36,968 nucleotides of DNA from an uncultured Prevotella sp. (GTDB lineage: Bacteria; Bacteroidota; Bacteroidia; Bacteroidales; Bacteroidaceae): NCBI GenBank assembly GCA_900322175.1, contig ONYZ01000028.1, forward strand, positions 1 through 36,968, given 5' to 3'. The stretch's first letter is position 1, and each line of letters opens with the position of its first letter. Below the pieces are notes generated by a model. The model had not been told where the DNA came from. It did not search any database and saw only the letters and a list, made by a program, of their open reading frames with translations. Made by a program: the position numbers and the translations under genes. Of the stretch, positions 1 through 5,978 are shown piece after piece.

Positions 1-1088
1 CCACCAAGGCTGCTGAGCTCTCTGGCGACTTCAAGGAGCTGATGGACCTCTGCGACAAGTACACCAAGCTGCAGGTTCGTACCAATGCTGATACACCTCG
101 TGACGCTCAGCTTGCTCGTGAGTTCGGTGCTAAGGGTATCGGTCTGACACGTACTGAGCACATGTTCTTCGAGGACAAGAAGATCGTTGCTATGCGTGAG
201 ATGATTCTCGCCGACAGCGTTGCCGGACGTGAGAAGGCTTTGGCTAAGTTGCTGCCTTACCAGAAGGCTGACTTCAAGGGCATCCTCGAGGCTATGGACG
301 GTCTGCCCGTGAACATCCGTCTACTCGATCCTCCTTTGCACGAGTTCGTTCCCCACGATCTGGCTGGTCAGGAGACAATGGCCAAGGAGATGGGCGTTAG
401 CGTAGAGGATATCAAGCGTCGTGTCGACTCTCTGGCTGAGAACAACCCAATGCTGGGTCACCGTGGTTGCCGTCTGGGCATCACCTTCCCTGAGATCACC
501 GCTATGCAGACCAAGGCTATCCTCGGTGCTGCCTGCGAATTGAAGAAGGAAGGCAAGAACCCAATGCCAGAGATCATGGTTCCTCTGATTGGTACTATCA
601 ACGAGCTCAAGCAGCAGAAGGAAGTTATTCAGTATGCCGCTAAGGAGGTATTCGCTGAGTACGGCACAGAGGTAGAGTTCGAGATTGGTACAATGATCGA
701 GATTCCTCGTGCTGCCTTGACAGCTGATCTGATTGCTTCAGAGGCTCAGTACTTCTCATTCGGTACTAACGACTTGACGCAGATGACCTTCGGTTACAGC
801 CGTGACGATATTGCTTCGTTCCTGCCTGTTTACCTCGACAAGAAGATTCTGAAGGTTGACCCATTCCAGGTGCTCGACCAGAAGGGTGTTGGCCGTCTCA
901 TCAAGTTCGCTGTGAAGGAAGGTCGCGAAGTACGTCCTGACCTTCGCTGCGGTATCTGTGGTGAGCATGGTGGTGAGCCCAGCTCTGTGAAGTTCTGCGC
1001 TAAGATTGGCATGAACTACGCATCTTGCTCTCCCTTCCGCGTGCCCATCGCCCGCCTCGCCGCCGCGCAGGCTGCAGTTGAGGAGTAA
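1..1088 (+). CDS. ppdK: Pyruvate, phosphate dikinase, C-terminal part (5' end outside window)
   Basis: The reading frame is already open at base 3 and ends with TAA at 1086-1088, so the start lies upstream of the window. The product interconverts pyruvate + ATP + Pi with PEP + AMP + PPi in the cytoplasm. The 362 visible codons are the PEP/pyruvate-binding TIM barrel of the family. Recognisable blocks are RTEHMFFE, GHRGCRLGITFPEI, FSFGTNDLTQMTFGYSRDD and the C-terminal CGICGEHGGEP, which holds the catalytic cysteine of this domain. The ATP-grasp and phospho-histidine domains are not in the window. Codon use is strongly biased (GGT, CGT, AAG, CTG), as in highly expressed genes. A strong hairpin terminator follows within 30 bases. 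The family assignment is essentially certain; the dikinase rather than PEP synthase identity rests on the GYSRDD and CGICGEHGG blocks. Confidence 0.96.
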   Translation, partial: TKAAELSGDFKELMDLCDKYTKLQVRTNADTPRDAQLAREFGAKGIGLTRTEHMFFEDKKIVAMREMILADSVAGREKALAKLLPYQKADFKGILEAMDGLPVNIRLLDPPLHEFVPHDLAGQETMAKEMGVSVEDIKRRVDSLAENNPMLGHRGCRLGITFPEITAMQTKAILGAACELKKEGKNPMPEIMVPLIGTINELKQQKEVIQYAAKEVFAEYGTEVEFEIGTMIEIPRAALTADLIASEAQYFSFGTNDLTQMTFGYSRDDIASFLPVYLDKKILKVDPFQVLDQKGVGRLIKFAVKEGREVRPDLRCGICGEHGGEPSSVKFCAKIGMNYASCSPFRVPIARLAAAQAAVEE

Positions 1089-1115
1089 TCTTTTCTTTTC
1101 ATAAATTTAATGAAG

Positions 1116-1150
1116 AATCCCGTCAAGTTTTCCTTGGCGGGGTTCGTTTT
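1116..1150 (+). terminator. Intrinsic terminator of ppdK
   Basis: A 12-bp stem with two G-T wobbles pairs AATCCCGTCAAG (1116-1127) with CTTGGCGGGGTT (1133-1144) around the loop TTTTC. A T-run follows at 1147-1150. It lies 28 bases after the ppdK stop. Confidence 0.85.
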
Positions 1151-1203
1151 ATTGAAAAGTGTAGTTTTTGAGCCTGAATTGTTATTGAAAAGTGTAGTTT
1201 TTG
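1149..1203. repeat. Pair of 22-bp direct repeats after ppdK
   Basis: TTATTGAAAAGTGTAGTTTTTG occurs at 1149-1170 and again, identical, at 1182-1203, a period of 33 bp. Read on the minus strand, both copies encode KTTLFN. The pair starts directly at the T-run of the ppdK terminator. The function is unknown. Confidence 0.8.
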
Positions 1204-1340
1204 GCATTGAGTAAAATTACTCACCCCCCCCACGGAGCGCATGTTTATAATATCGCCCCATCTTGCCTGATGGATACTAAGCCCATTACGGCTCATCCAA
1301 TTCTCATAACTGTGAAAACCAACACTTACACCTTTTCAAT

Positions 1341-1425
1341 CAAAACAAGTTGTTTTGTTGTCAAAGGACATATTTCTTACCATCTAAAAGATAACTTCTT
1401 CGAAAGCAAAACAAGTTGTTTTGTT
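1341..1425. repeat. Two copies of palindromic CAAAACAAGTTGTTTTG
   Basis: The 17-mer occurs at 1341-1357 and 1407-1423, each followed by TT, so 19 identical bases 66 bp apart. Each copy is itself a palindrome, with 8-bp arms around one central base. It could be a pair of protein-binding sites; no neighbouring gene indicates which. Confidence 0.7.
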
Positions 1426-1662
1426 CTGTAAGATGCTATTTCCTAGTACGTCAGACCTTACTTTTAAGCATCTATACCCTAGTGTTTATGCAGGTTTGCA
1501 CGCTGTTTGGAGGAAGTGGAAGACAATTTGCAATTTTTTCTAAGTACTTTTCAATTGCAATGTAGTTAGCTTGCAATTGTTTGCTAGTTAGTTTTCAAAA
1601 TTACCCAAATTGCCGCATTCGAGTCAATGTCTTTCACTCATTCAAAACTACCCAAAATGCGC

Positions 1663-1698
1663 ATGAATTAATTAAAAACATCAAATTAATTAATTCAT
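1663..1698. repeat. 13-bp inverted repeat, all-AT core
   Basis: ATGAATTAATTAA (1663-1675) and TTAATTAATTCAT (1686-1698) are perfect reverse complements around a 10-base loop. There is no GC-rich stem, so it is a poor terminator; it may be a mobile-element end or a binding site. Confidence 0.65.
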
Positions 1699-1750
1699 AC
1701 GACGTTTTGAATTAATTGACGGTTTTTGACAAGCATTTGGTTCATTGTCT

Positions 1751-1811
1751 AATAGACTTTATTGTCCATCAGACGTTTCCTTTGTAGCAGTCGCTTTTCG
1801 TCTTTATTCAT
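1751..1811 (-). pseudogene. 5' fragment of a second DUF4112 gene
   Basis: Read leftward from ATG at 1811, the first 19 codons (MNKDEKRLLQ...LMDNKV) match the start of the intact DUF4112 protein at 4519 except for one residue, and the DNA is nearly identical. The match stops at about 1751 and a stop codon follows at once. Its ATG overlaps the stop of the DUF4298 gene (ATGA, 1811-1808), so the two were once translationally coupled. A 24-base match to the 3' end of the intact gene lies at 1214-1237. This is therefore a copy whose interior has been replaced. Confidence 0.8.
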
Positions 1812-2299
1812 TGATTCTTCTTATGAATATCACGATAGTCTGCGAGCAGGTTCCAAATACCGTCTTCTGATAGAACTCCGCGTTTTAGATCTGGAGGAAG
1901 CTTTCCTGTTTCATCAGCAGCAAAGTCCATTTTCCACAACTCGCTGCCATAGTATTTGCTGAGTTCGGCAATATCATCTTTGATAGCCTTCAGCGAATCT
2001 ACAGTCCCATCCTTGATGGCAGCCAAGGCATTATTAAAACGTTGCTCCATCCACTTGATTCTCTCAACTTGTAACAGCTCACAAATCGGGTCCTCTCTGA
2101 TAATCTTTGGCGCGGACTTACCTGCCAGTATCAGCATTTTCTTTCCATTGCGATAAATATGTAACTGGCGAGAACGGACTACGGCAGTCAGTTCTGAATC
2201 ATCCTGCATGGCTATCCATAGAGAATGATATTGACCATTCTCTTCGAATAGCTTTCGCTGTAGATGCGAACACATATTTGTTGTGTCGATGGTTATCAT
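1808..2299 (-). CDS. DUF4298 domain protein
   Basis: A soluble protein of about 163 aa. The C-terminal 90 residues carry the DUF4298 signature: VERIKWMEQ, then YYGSELWKMDFAADETG, then KLPPDLKRGVLSEDGIWNLL. The N-terminal 70 residues (LWIAMQDDSELTAVV..., LHIYRNGKKMLILAGK) are an extra segment beyond the usual roughly 95-residue family length, and I do not recognise them. A TTG at 2305 would overlap the upstream stop and is possible, but ATG at 2299 is preferred. It is co-directional with and abuts the GlsB-type gene, and its end overlaps the DUF4112 remnant. The function of the family is unknown. Confidence 0.8.
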   Translation of the reverse strand: MITIDTTNMCSHLQRKLFEENGQYHSLWIAMQDDSELTAVVRSRQLHIYRNGKKMLILAGKSAPKIIREDPICELLQVERIKWMEQRFNNALAAIKDGTVDSLKAIKDDIAELSKYYGSELWKMDFAADETGKLPPDLKRGVLSEDGIWNLLADYRDIHKKNQ

Positions 2300-2301
2300 A
2301 C

Positions 2302-2565
2302 TCAATCAAACAGTTTCTTCCAAATCCACAAAAATGTTATGGAACCAACAACGCAGAATACGAAGTTGGTGAGATAGCCTTTACCAAGTAATTCTATGTT
2401 CAGTAGGTGGCTGATGAATGTTCCTACATAACTGCCAACGATGCCTATGACGAAGTTCATGCAACATCCTTTGCCCTCACCGCTCATAATGCGGTTGGCA
2501 ATGTAGCCGATGAAAATACCTGTGAGTATTGGCCAAGCGGTAAAATCTGCAATATGTTCTAACAT
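2302..2565 (-). CDS. GlsB/YeaQ/YmgE-type small membrane protein
   Basis: An 87-aa integral membrane protein of the transglycosylase-associated (PF04226) family. Three hydrophobic segments and the glycine-rich pattern IGYIANRIMSGEGKGCCMNFVIGIVGSYVG fit the family, whose members are often stress-induced and of unknown biochemical role. A -7 box TATCTTTG lies 40 bases upstream on the minus strand (2612-2605). The stop at 2304-2302 abuts the DUF4298 gene, so the two form an operon, originally with DUF4112 as third member. Family assignment is firm; function is open. Confidence 0.88.
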   Translation of the reverse strand: MLEHIADFTAWPILTGIFIGYIANRIMSGEGKGCCMNFVIGIVGSYVGTFISHLLNIELLGKGYLTNFVFCVVGSITFLWIWKKLFD

Positions 2566-2604
2566 AACGATCTATTCAATTCTATTATTTTTATAATCAT
2601 GTTG

Positions 2605-2612
2605 CAAAGATA
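2605..2612 (-). promoter_or_regulatory. -7 box TATCTTTG of the GlsB-type operon
   Basis: On the minus strand TATCTTTG matches the Bacteroidetes TAnnTTTG element, 40 bases before the ATG at 2565. No TTG at the expected distance is clear. Confidence 0.6.
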
Positions 2613-2694
2613 CGTATTCTCTCTGTTTTATCATGTTTTTGCTCCCAAGATTAGAATACTTTAAGAAAACAATGGTGGATATAGTCTTGTCTTG

Positions 2695-2726
2695 TTTGGA
2701 TATAATGAGATCTTATTGTATTTTTG
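2695..2726 (+). promoter_or_regulatory. Orphan plus-strand promoter
   Basis: TTTG at 2695-2698 and TATTTTTG at 2719-2726 are spaced 20 bases apart, an ideal Bacteroidetes promoter. It points into the antisense side of the GH97 fragment; no plus-strand gene follows. The likely explanation is that its own gene was lost at a deletion junction near 2745. Confidence 0.55.
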
Positions 2727-2735
2727 CGCTCAGAT

Positions 2736-3026
2736 TTAGTGTTCTGGTTTATATGGTTCCACGACGCTGAACTTTTGTCTGTAAAACGGTGCTTGGATAG
2801 TTTCGCTAAGATGCTTGGACTTGGCTGAGACAATCCTTAAGCCGTCGCGAAGGCTTGCTTTTACCGATACCACCTGCTTGCCGTTGTGTGCAACACTGAT
2901 ATTGAGTCCATCATCCACCGTCACCACATTCTTTCCGTTGGGCGAAGTAACGATGTAATTCTTGGCTTGCAACGAACCACATATTATTAATAAGGTGACG
3001 AACGATAAGATTCGATTAATCATCAT
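2736..3026 (-). pseudogene. N-terminal fragment of a GH97 (SusB-like) glycoside hydrolase
   Basis: From ATG at 3026 the frame encodes 96 residues. A signal peptide (MMINRILSFVTLLIICGSLQA) is followed by the start of the GH97 N-terminal beta domain: NYIVTSPNGKNVVTVDDGLNISVAHNGKQ..., then QAPFYRQKFSVVEPY. Homology ends after VVEPYK and a stop follows two codons later. Intact GH97 enzymes are about 650-700 aa, so over 85% is missing. It has kept its promoter (TATCTTTG on the minus strand, about 30 bases before the ATG) and leader. It faces the GH127 remnant. Confidence 0.78.
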
Positions 3027-3028
3027 TT

Positions 3029-3230
3029 TCGTTAGAGTTTTAAATTCAGGTGCAAAGATAGTAACTTTCGAACAAATGCAATAAAAATATCGTCTAATCT
3101 CGATAGAAAAATCGTCCAAAAGCCTCTTTTTTGCCTGTATTTAGACGATTTTACTAGTATCTTGGACTATTCTTTCATCCGTTTCCACCTATTTTGTGTT
3201 ATTTTGCGGTCGAAATCAAAACTCTAACGA
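3029..3230. promoter_or_regulatory. Divergent promoter/operator region of a dead polysaccharide locus
   Basis: The 13-mer TCGTTAGAGTTTT (3029-3041) is mirrored by AAAACTCTAACGA (3218-3230), so both divergent genes have the same 5' leader. Between them lie ATCGTCTAA (3089-3097) and ATCGTCCAA (3111-3119), 22 bp apart, and in opposite orientation TTAGACGAT (3141-3149) and TTGGACTAT (3162-3170), 21 bp apart. Two direct repeats two helical turns apart on each side fit dimeric AraC-type or hybrid two-component regulator sites. The minus -7 box is TATCTTTG near 3050-3060. Confidence 0.55.
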
Positions 3231-3244
3231 ATACTAACAATAAT

Positions 3245-3720
3245 ATGTATAAGATGAACAAACTATTGTTATCAGTTATCGGGGTTGCAAGCATCAGCCT
3301 TTCGGCAGCAGCCCAGACGCAGATCCAGGAAGTGCCTTTCACGCAGGTACATCTTAATGATGGCTTCTGGTCGCCACGTATCGAAATCAATCGTACCGTC
3401 AGTATCCCTTCTGTCTTTCATGAGTGCGAGGTGAATGGACGTTTCGACAACTTTGCCATCGCCGCTGGACTCATCAAGGGCGAGCACAAAGGTGACTTCT
3501 CGTTCGACGATACCGACCCTTACAAGATGTACGCGCCTGAGCGGATGGTGGGGAACCCACAAATGGGAGAAGATTAACTCGCACGAGCTCTAACCTTATC
3601 GAGAGTGCCGTTGCCCACTATCGTGCTACCGGCAAGAAGACCTTTTTGAATGTGGCCATCAAGAATGCCGACCTGGTTTGCGAGACCTTCGGACCTAACG
3701 AGGGACAGATCGACGGCGGC
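3245..3720 (+). pseudogene. GH127-type (beta-L-arabinofuranosidase family) remnant with deletions
   Basis: A signal peptide (MNKLLLSVIGVASISLSAAAQ) and the N-terminus of the family (VHLNDGFWSPRIEINRTVSIPS, then NGRFDNFAIAAGLIKGEHKGDFSFDDTDPYK) are intact. After DPYK the homologous sequence resumes one frame over with CTRLSGWWGTHKWEKINSHEL, showing a deletion of a few dozen codons. A second break of about 11 bases after HEL shifts the frame again to LIESAVAHYRATGKKTFLNV, then NADLVCETFGPNEGQ. The remaining 400 or more residues are gone; the frame then runs into a regulator tail. In the original frame translation stops at 3575-3577. The gene is clearly dead. Confidence 0.82.
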
Positions 3721-3846
3721 TATATGGTAAGCGAGGTGGGCTATATGGTAGGATTCTCCAGCCCCTCCTATTTCTCCAAGTGCTTTCAAAAGCAGTTCGG
3801 CATCCGCCCCGCCGATTACAGGAATTCAAAGAGCCGTACGCCTTAA
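3721..3846 (+). pseudogene. C-terminal fragment of an AraC-type / hybrid two-component regulator
   Basis: The frame continues out of the GH127 fragment into VSEVGYMVGFSSPSYFSKCF and QKQFGIRPADYRNSKSRTP, then stops. This is the last helix-turn-helix and C-terminal end of an AraC-family DNA-binding domain, very like those ending the hybrid two-component regulators of Bacteroidetes polysaccharide loci. About 40 residues are left. The join to the GH127 fragment is a deletion junction, not a functional fusion. Confidence 0.8.
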
Positions 3847-4017
3847 ATGTTCAGTTTCGTCACCTTTGGTGGATGTTGAATTTTCCAGACTGACAAGCAT
3901 GGGCAAATTAAGCCGCTATTCGACATCAAAGAGATACTCAAGAAGAGTGGAGAGGGTGATGGCTAATTACAATAACAGGCGCGCACGCGAGAAGGGTGAC
4001 GCAGCGCCGAAGACAGG
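3847..4017. other. Unassigned interval between regulator fragment and DUF4112
   Basis: No gene is recognised. An open stretch reading KPLFDIKEILKKSGEGDG then stop (about 3910-3967, plus strand) could be the tail of another lost protein, but I cannot assign it. Confidence 0.3.
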
Positions 4018-4042
4018 AAATTACTCACCCCCACGGAGTAAT
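4018..4042. repeat. Copy of a motif shared with 1214-1237, containing an inverted repeat
   Basis: AAATTACTCA-CCCCC-ACGGAG (4018-4038) recurs at 1214-1237 with eight C instead of five. It covers the last codons and stop of DUF4112. ATTACTC and GAGTAAT around a 9-base loop could form a small hairpin. Confidence 0.6.
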
Positions 4043-4519
4043 GATTAGTGAATATAGGTAACTGCCGAAACTTGCCAACCCCCATATCATAAGAGCAATG
4101 AGTATAAGTAGGATGATGAGTACTACGGCTGATTGTATAGCTTTTCGATTCACTTCTTTGATTACTATTTCGTTGCCGTCTACAAATCCTTGAATCATTG
4201 TCATGTTCTTTGTATTGGCGCGGTGGAATACATCAATAATGTCGCCAATAAAGAATGGTATCATACCCAATAGTACATCACGAAGCGCATTATTGATAAT
4301 AGCAAGAGTCAGCGGGATACTTTTGATGACACGCGTTGAGAAATAGATAAAAGGCACTACGCAGAATATTGTAATCATATCGCCCCATCCTGGAATGATT
4401 CCAATGACGGCGTCAAGATAATAGCGATCCATATAGCGAGTGATATTGTTCATAGCCTGATAAACTTTATTGTCCATCAGACGTTTTCTTTGTAGCAGTC
4501 GCTTTTCGTCTTTATCCAT
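4025..4519 (-). CDS. DUF4112 membrane protein
   Basis: The 164-aa product has a charged N-terminus (MDKDEKRLLQRKRLMDNKV) and the DUF4112 signature YLDAVIGIIPGWGDMITIFC, then FFIGDIIDVFHRANTKNM. There are two to three hydrophobic segments (about 45-65, 85-105) and a C-terminal transmembrane helix (about 130-155). The family role is unknown. The gene is preceded after three bases by the end of a YccF-like remnant. Its 5' 60 bases are duplicated at 1751-1811 and its last codons at 1214-1237. The final codons form an inverted repeat ATTACTC/GAGTAAT (4020-4026, 4036-4042). Confidence 0.85.
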   Translation of the reverse strand: MDKDEKRLLQRKRLMDNKVYQAMNNITRYMDRYYLDAVIGIIPGWGDMITIFCVVPFIYFSTRVIKSIPLTLAIINNALRDVLLGMIPFFIGDIIDVFHRANTKNMTMIQGFVDGNEIVIKEVNRKAIQSAVVLIILLILIALMIWGLASFGSYLYSLIITPWG

Positions 4520-4522
4520 TGC

Positions 4523-4636
4523 TTATACTACCTCCATTCCAAATGGTGAAAGGGCTAACTTTGCCAGTCGGAAATGCATTTTTCCGAAGGGGATTCCGAT
4601 GATGGTAATGCAAAGAAGTAAGCTAATAGTTGCAGA
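4523..4636 (-). pseudogene. C-terminal fragment of a YccF-family membrane protein
   Basis: On the minus strand the frame from about 4636 to the TAA at 4525-4523 reads SLLLCITIIGIPFG, then KMHFRLAKLALSPFGMEVV. This is the conserved end of YccF-domain (PF03733) proteins. There is no start codon and the usual upstream half is absent; the DUF1294 gene end occupies its place. It ends three bases before the DUF4112 start, so yccF and DUF4112 were probably neighbours in an ancestral operon. Confidence 0.7.
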
Positions 4637-4889
4637 TTAAATATATAAGTGCTATCTGCGCTAATATGATTAATGGGATGCCATACTTGAACTTCTTATG
4701 CATCGTCTTGTGGTGCCATGCTTTCATGCCTAACCAAGCGCCGATGCTACCTCCGATAATAGCCAATAATAGCAGCGTAGCCTCAGAAATACGCCATTTG
4801 CCCTTCTTGGCCTTCCATTTGTCTATGCCATAAACAAGGAAGGTCAGTACGTTTACACCTATTATATAATATAACAACGTTTCAGTCAT
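4623..4889 (-). CDS. DUF1294 membrane protein
   Basis: A small integral membrane protein of 88 aa from ATG 4889 (94 aa if ATG 4907 is used). It shows the DUF1294 pattern: a first helix ending VYGIDKWKAKKGKWRISE, a glycine-rich second helix LLLLAIIGGSIGAWLGM, the conserved AWHHKTMHKKFKYG, and a last helix. Length and order fit the family. The function is unknown; homologues are often called membrane proteins near cold-shock or stress genes. Its 3' end overlaps the truncated YccF fragment, suggesting a deletion junction. Confidence 0.85.
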   Translation of the reverse strand: MTETLLYYIIGVNVLTFLVYGIDKWKAKKGKWRISEATLLLLAIIGGSIGAWLGMKAWHHKTMHKKFKYGIPLIILAQIALIYLICNY

Positions 4890-4958
4890 TTCAGTTTTTT
4901 CTTTCATATCCCACTGGCCGCACCAAGCAGCGTTAATGGCGTTGGACTTACATTCATT

Positions 4959-5117
4959 CTATTCTCTAATATTCATCGATGGTGAACAATCCTTTGTTCG
5001 TTCTTTAGCGAACTGTGTCTTCTGCACCATATCCTGAATATGGCGCTTAAGGATTTCCTTCTCCATCGACAGTCGATAGGTAAAGGGTGATATCTCGCAA
5101 AACAGTTTCCTTTCCAT
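4959..5117 (-). pseudogene. VanW-like N-terminal fragment
   Basis: From ATG at 5117 the frame gives 52 residues: MERKLFCEISPFTYRLSMEK, then EILKRHIQDMVQKTQFAKER, before a stop at 4959-4961. This resembles the start of VanW-family proteins (RKLFCEI.P..Y.....KEI.KRHI.....FAK), which are about 250 aa long. It retains an upstream -7 box (TAAATTTG, 5166-5159). It could alternatively be a real short gene, but truncation is more likely given the surrounding fragments. Confidence 0.55.
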
Positions 5118-5158
5118 ATATTTTTGGATGATTTGTCATTTTCTCTCAAATATCGGCA

Positions 5159-5166
5159 CAAATTTA
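5159..5166 (-). promoter_or_regulatory. -7 box TAAATTTG upstream of the VanW-like fragment
   Basis: On the minus strand this matches TAnnTTTG, 42 bases before the ATG at 5117. Confidence 0.5.
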
Positions 5167-5198
5167 GTGATTTTAGATGGAATATGATTAATAATGTG

Positions 5199-5206
5199 TA
5201 ACTTTG
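5199..5206 (+). promoter_or_regulatory. -7 box TAACTTTG of the phosphatase/LUD operon
   Basis: Matches TAnnTTTG, 52 bases before the phosphatase ATG and divergent from the minus-strand box at 5159-5166. Confidence 0.55.
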
Positions 5207-5257
5207 TGCCAAGTTTTAACAAAAGTTGAATTATTAGGATTTCTTTAAGAAAGAAGA

Positions 5258-5962
5258 ATGAAAAGATTTGAACTCAACCTACGCGACCTTGGTGGAATAC
5301 CTTTTGCTGGAGGCGTTGTTCCGAAAGGACTCTATCTGCGTAGTGGAAAACTCTGCATACTCACCGAAGAGGAATGCAGCGAACTATGCAGGAAACATCA
5401 CATTGCCTGCGTAATCGATCTTCGTACACCTATAGAATCTGCAGAATATCCTGATCCAATTCCTGCAGGTGTGGAATTTCTGCAAATCCCGATTCTTAAG
5501 GATGCTGCAGTAGGAATTACCCACGAGACCGGATCTGATGCGATGACAATCATTCGCAATCTCCGTAAGAACCCGGAAAAACTGAAAGAAATGGTGCCGG
5601 ATTTCAAGACGTTGTATAAGGACGTCGTTACTGATGAATACTGCCGTAGCCAATTGGATAAGGTTGTCGAAATACTGAGAAAAAACGCTGCAGAAGGCAA
5701 ATGCACGCTCTTTCATTGCACTGCAGGCAAAGACAGAACTGGCATTGTGAGTATGGCTTTGCTTAAGTCATATGGAGTCAGTGATAATGAGATTGTCTGC
5801 GACTATATGCGAACCAACCGGAATGCTTTCTGGCCAACAATTAAGAAGTGTATAGGTGTTGCGATTCTGACCAGAGACTGGGATTTGGTTAAAATTGGTT
5901 ATAATTCTTTTATGGCCGACCGCCAGCTAATAGAGACAGCTATCAAATATTATCTTCTCTAA
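5258..5962 (+). CDS. Tyrosine-protein phosphatase (PF13350 type)
   Basis: A 234-aa cytoplasmic protein without signal peptide. The N-terminus NLRDLGGIPFAGGVVPKG is typical of bacterial tyrosine/serine phosphatases of this family, whose N-terminal blocks read 'RDLGG...G..V..G.L.RS'. The phosphate-binding loop HCTAGKDRTG places the nucleophile Cys at about residue 154 and the Arg at 160. Asp54 in the CVIDLRTP block is conserved. It presumably dephosphorylates phosphotyrosine or phosphoinositides; the substrate is unknown. The LUD-domain gene follows after 16 bases, so both likely share the promoter at 5199. There is no sign of degeneration. Confidence 0.92.
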   Translation: MKRFELNLRDLGGIPFAGGVVPKGLYLRSGKLCILTEEECSELCRKHHIACVIDLRTPIESAEYPDPIPAGVEFLQIPILKDAAVGITHETGSDAMTIIRNLRKNPEKLKEMVPDFKTLYKDVVTDEYCRSQLDKVVEILRKNAAEGKCTLFHCTAGKDRTGIVSMALLKSYGVSDNEIVCDYMRTNRNAFWPTIKKCIGVAILTRDWDLVKIGYNSFMADRQLIETAIKYYLL

Positions 5963-5978
5963 TCGTAACTATCTTAAT

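Larger units (their letters stand above)
1204..1750. other. Gene-free, AT-rich, repeat-laden interval
   Basis: No convincing gene is present; the short open frames lack family resemblance. The interval holds two copies of a 17-bp odd palindrome (1341-1357, 1407-1423), a 13-bp-arm inverted repeat (1663-1698), and two imperfect copies of TCAAAAYTACCCAAA (from 1595 and from 1642). On the minus strand the last pair each contain a TAnnTTTG box (TAATTTTG, TAGTTTTG), so weak leftward promoters are possible. It lies between sequences that match the 3' and 5' ends of the DUF4112 gene at 4025-4519. Confidence 0.5.

Noticed and set aside
1016-1207. Small minus-strand frame with KTTLFN twice
   Set aside because: It overlaps the ppdK 3' end and terminator; the repeats are DNA-level.
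1201-1431. Small frame containing KTSCFV twice
   Set aside because: The repeat in the peptide only mirrors the palindromic DNA repeat; no start signal or family match.
3866-4048. 60-codon basic open frame between regulator fragment and DUF4112
   Set aside because: No family resemblance; it overlaps the end of DUF4112 and lacks a promoter.
1089-5257. Intact insertion sequence as the cause of the scrambled tract
   Set aside because: No transposase frame or matching terminal repeats with target duplications were found.
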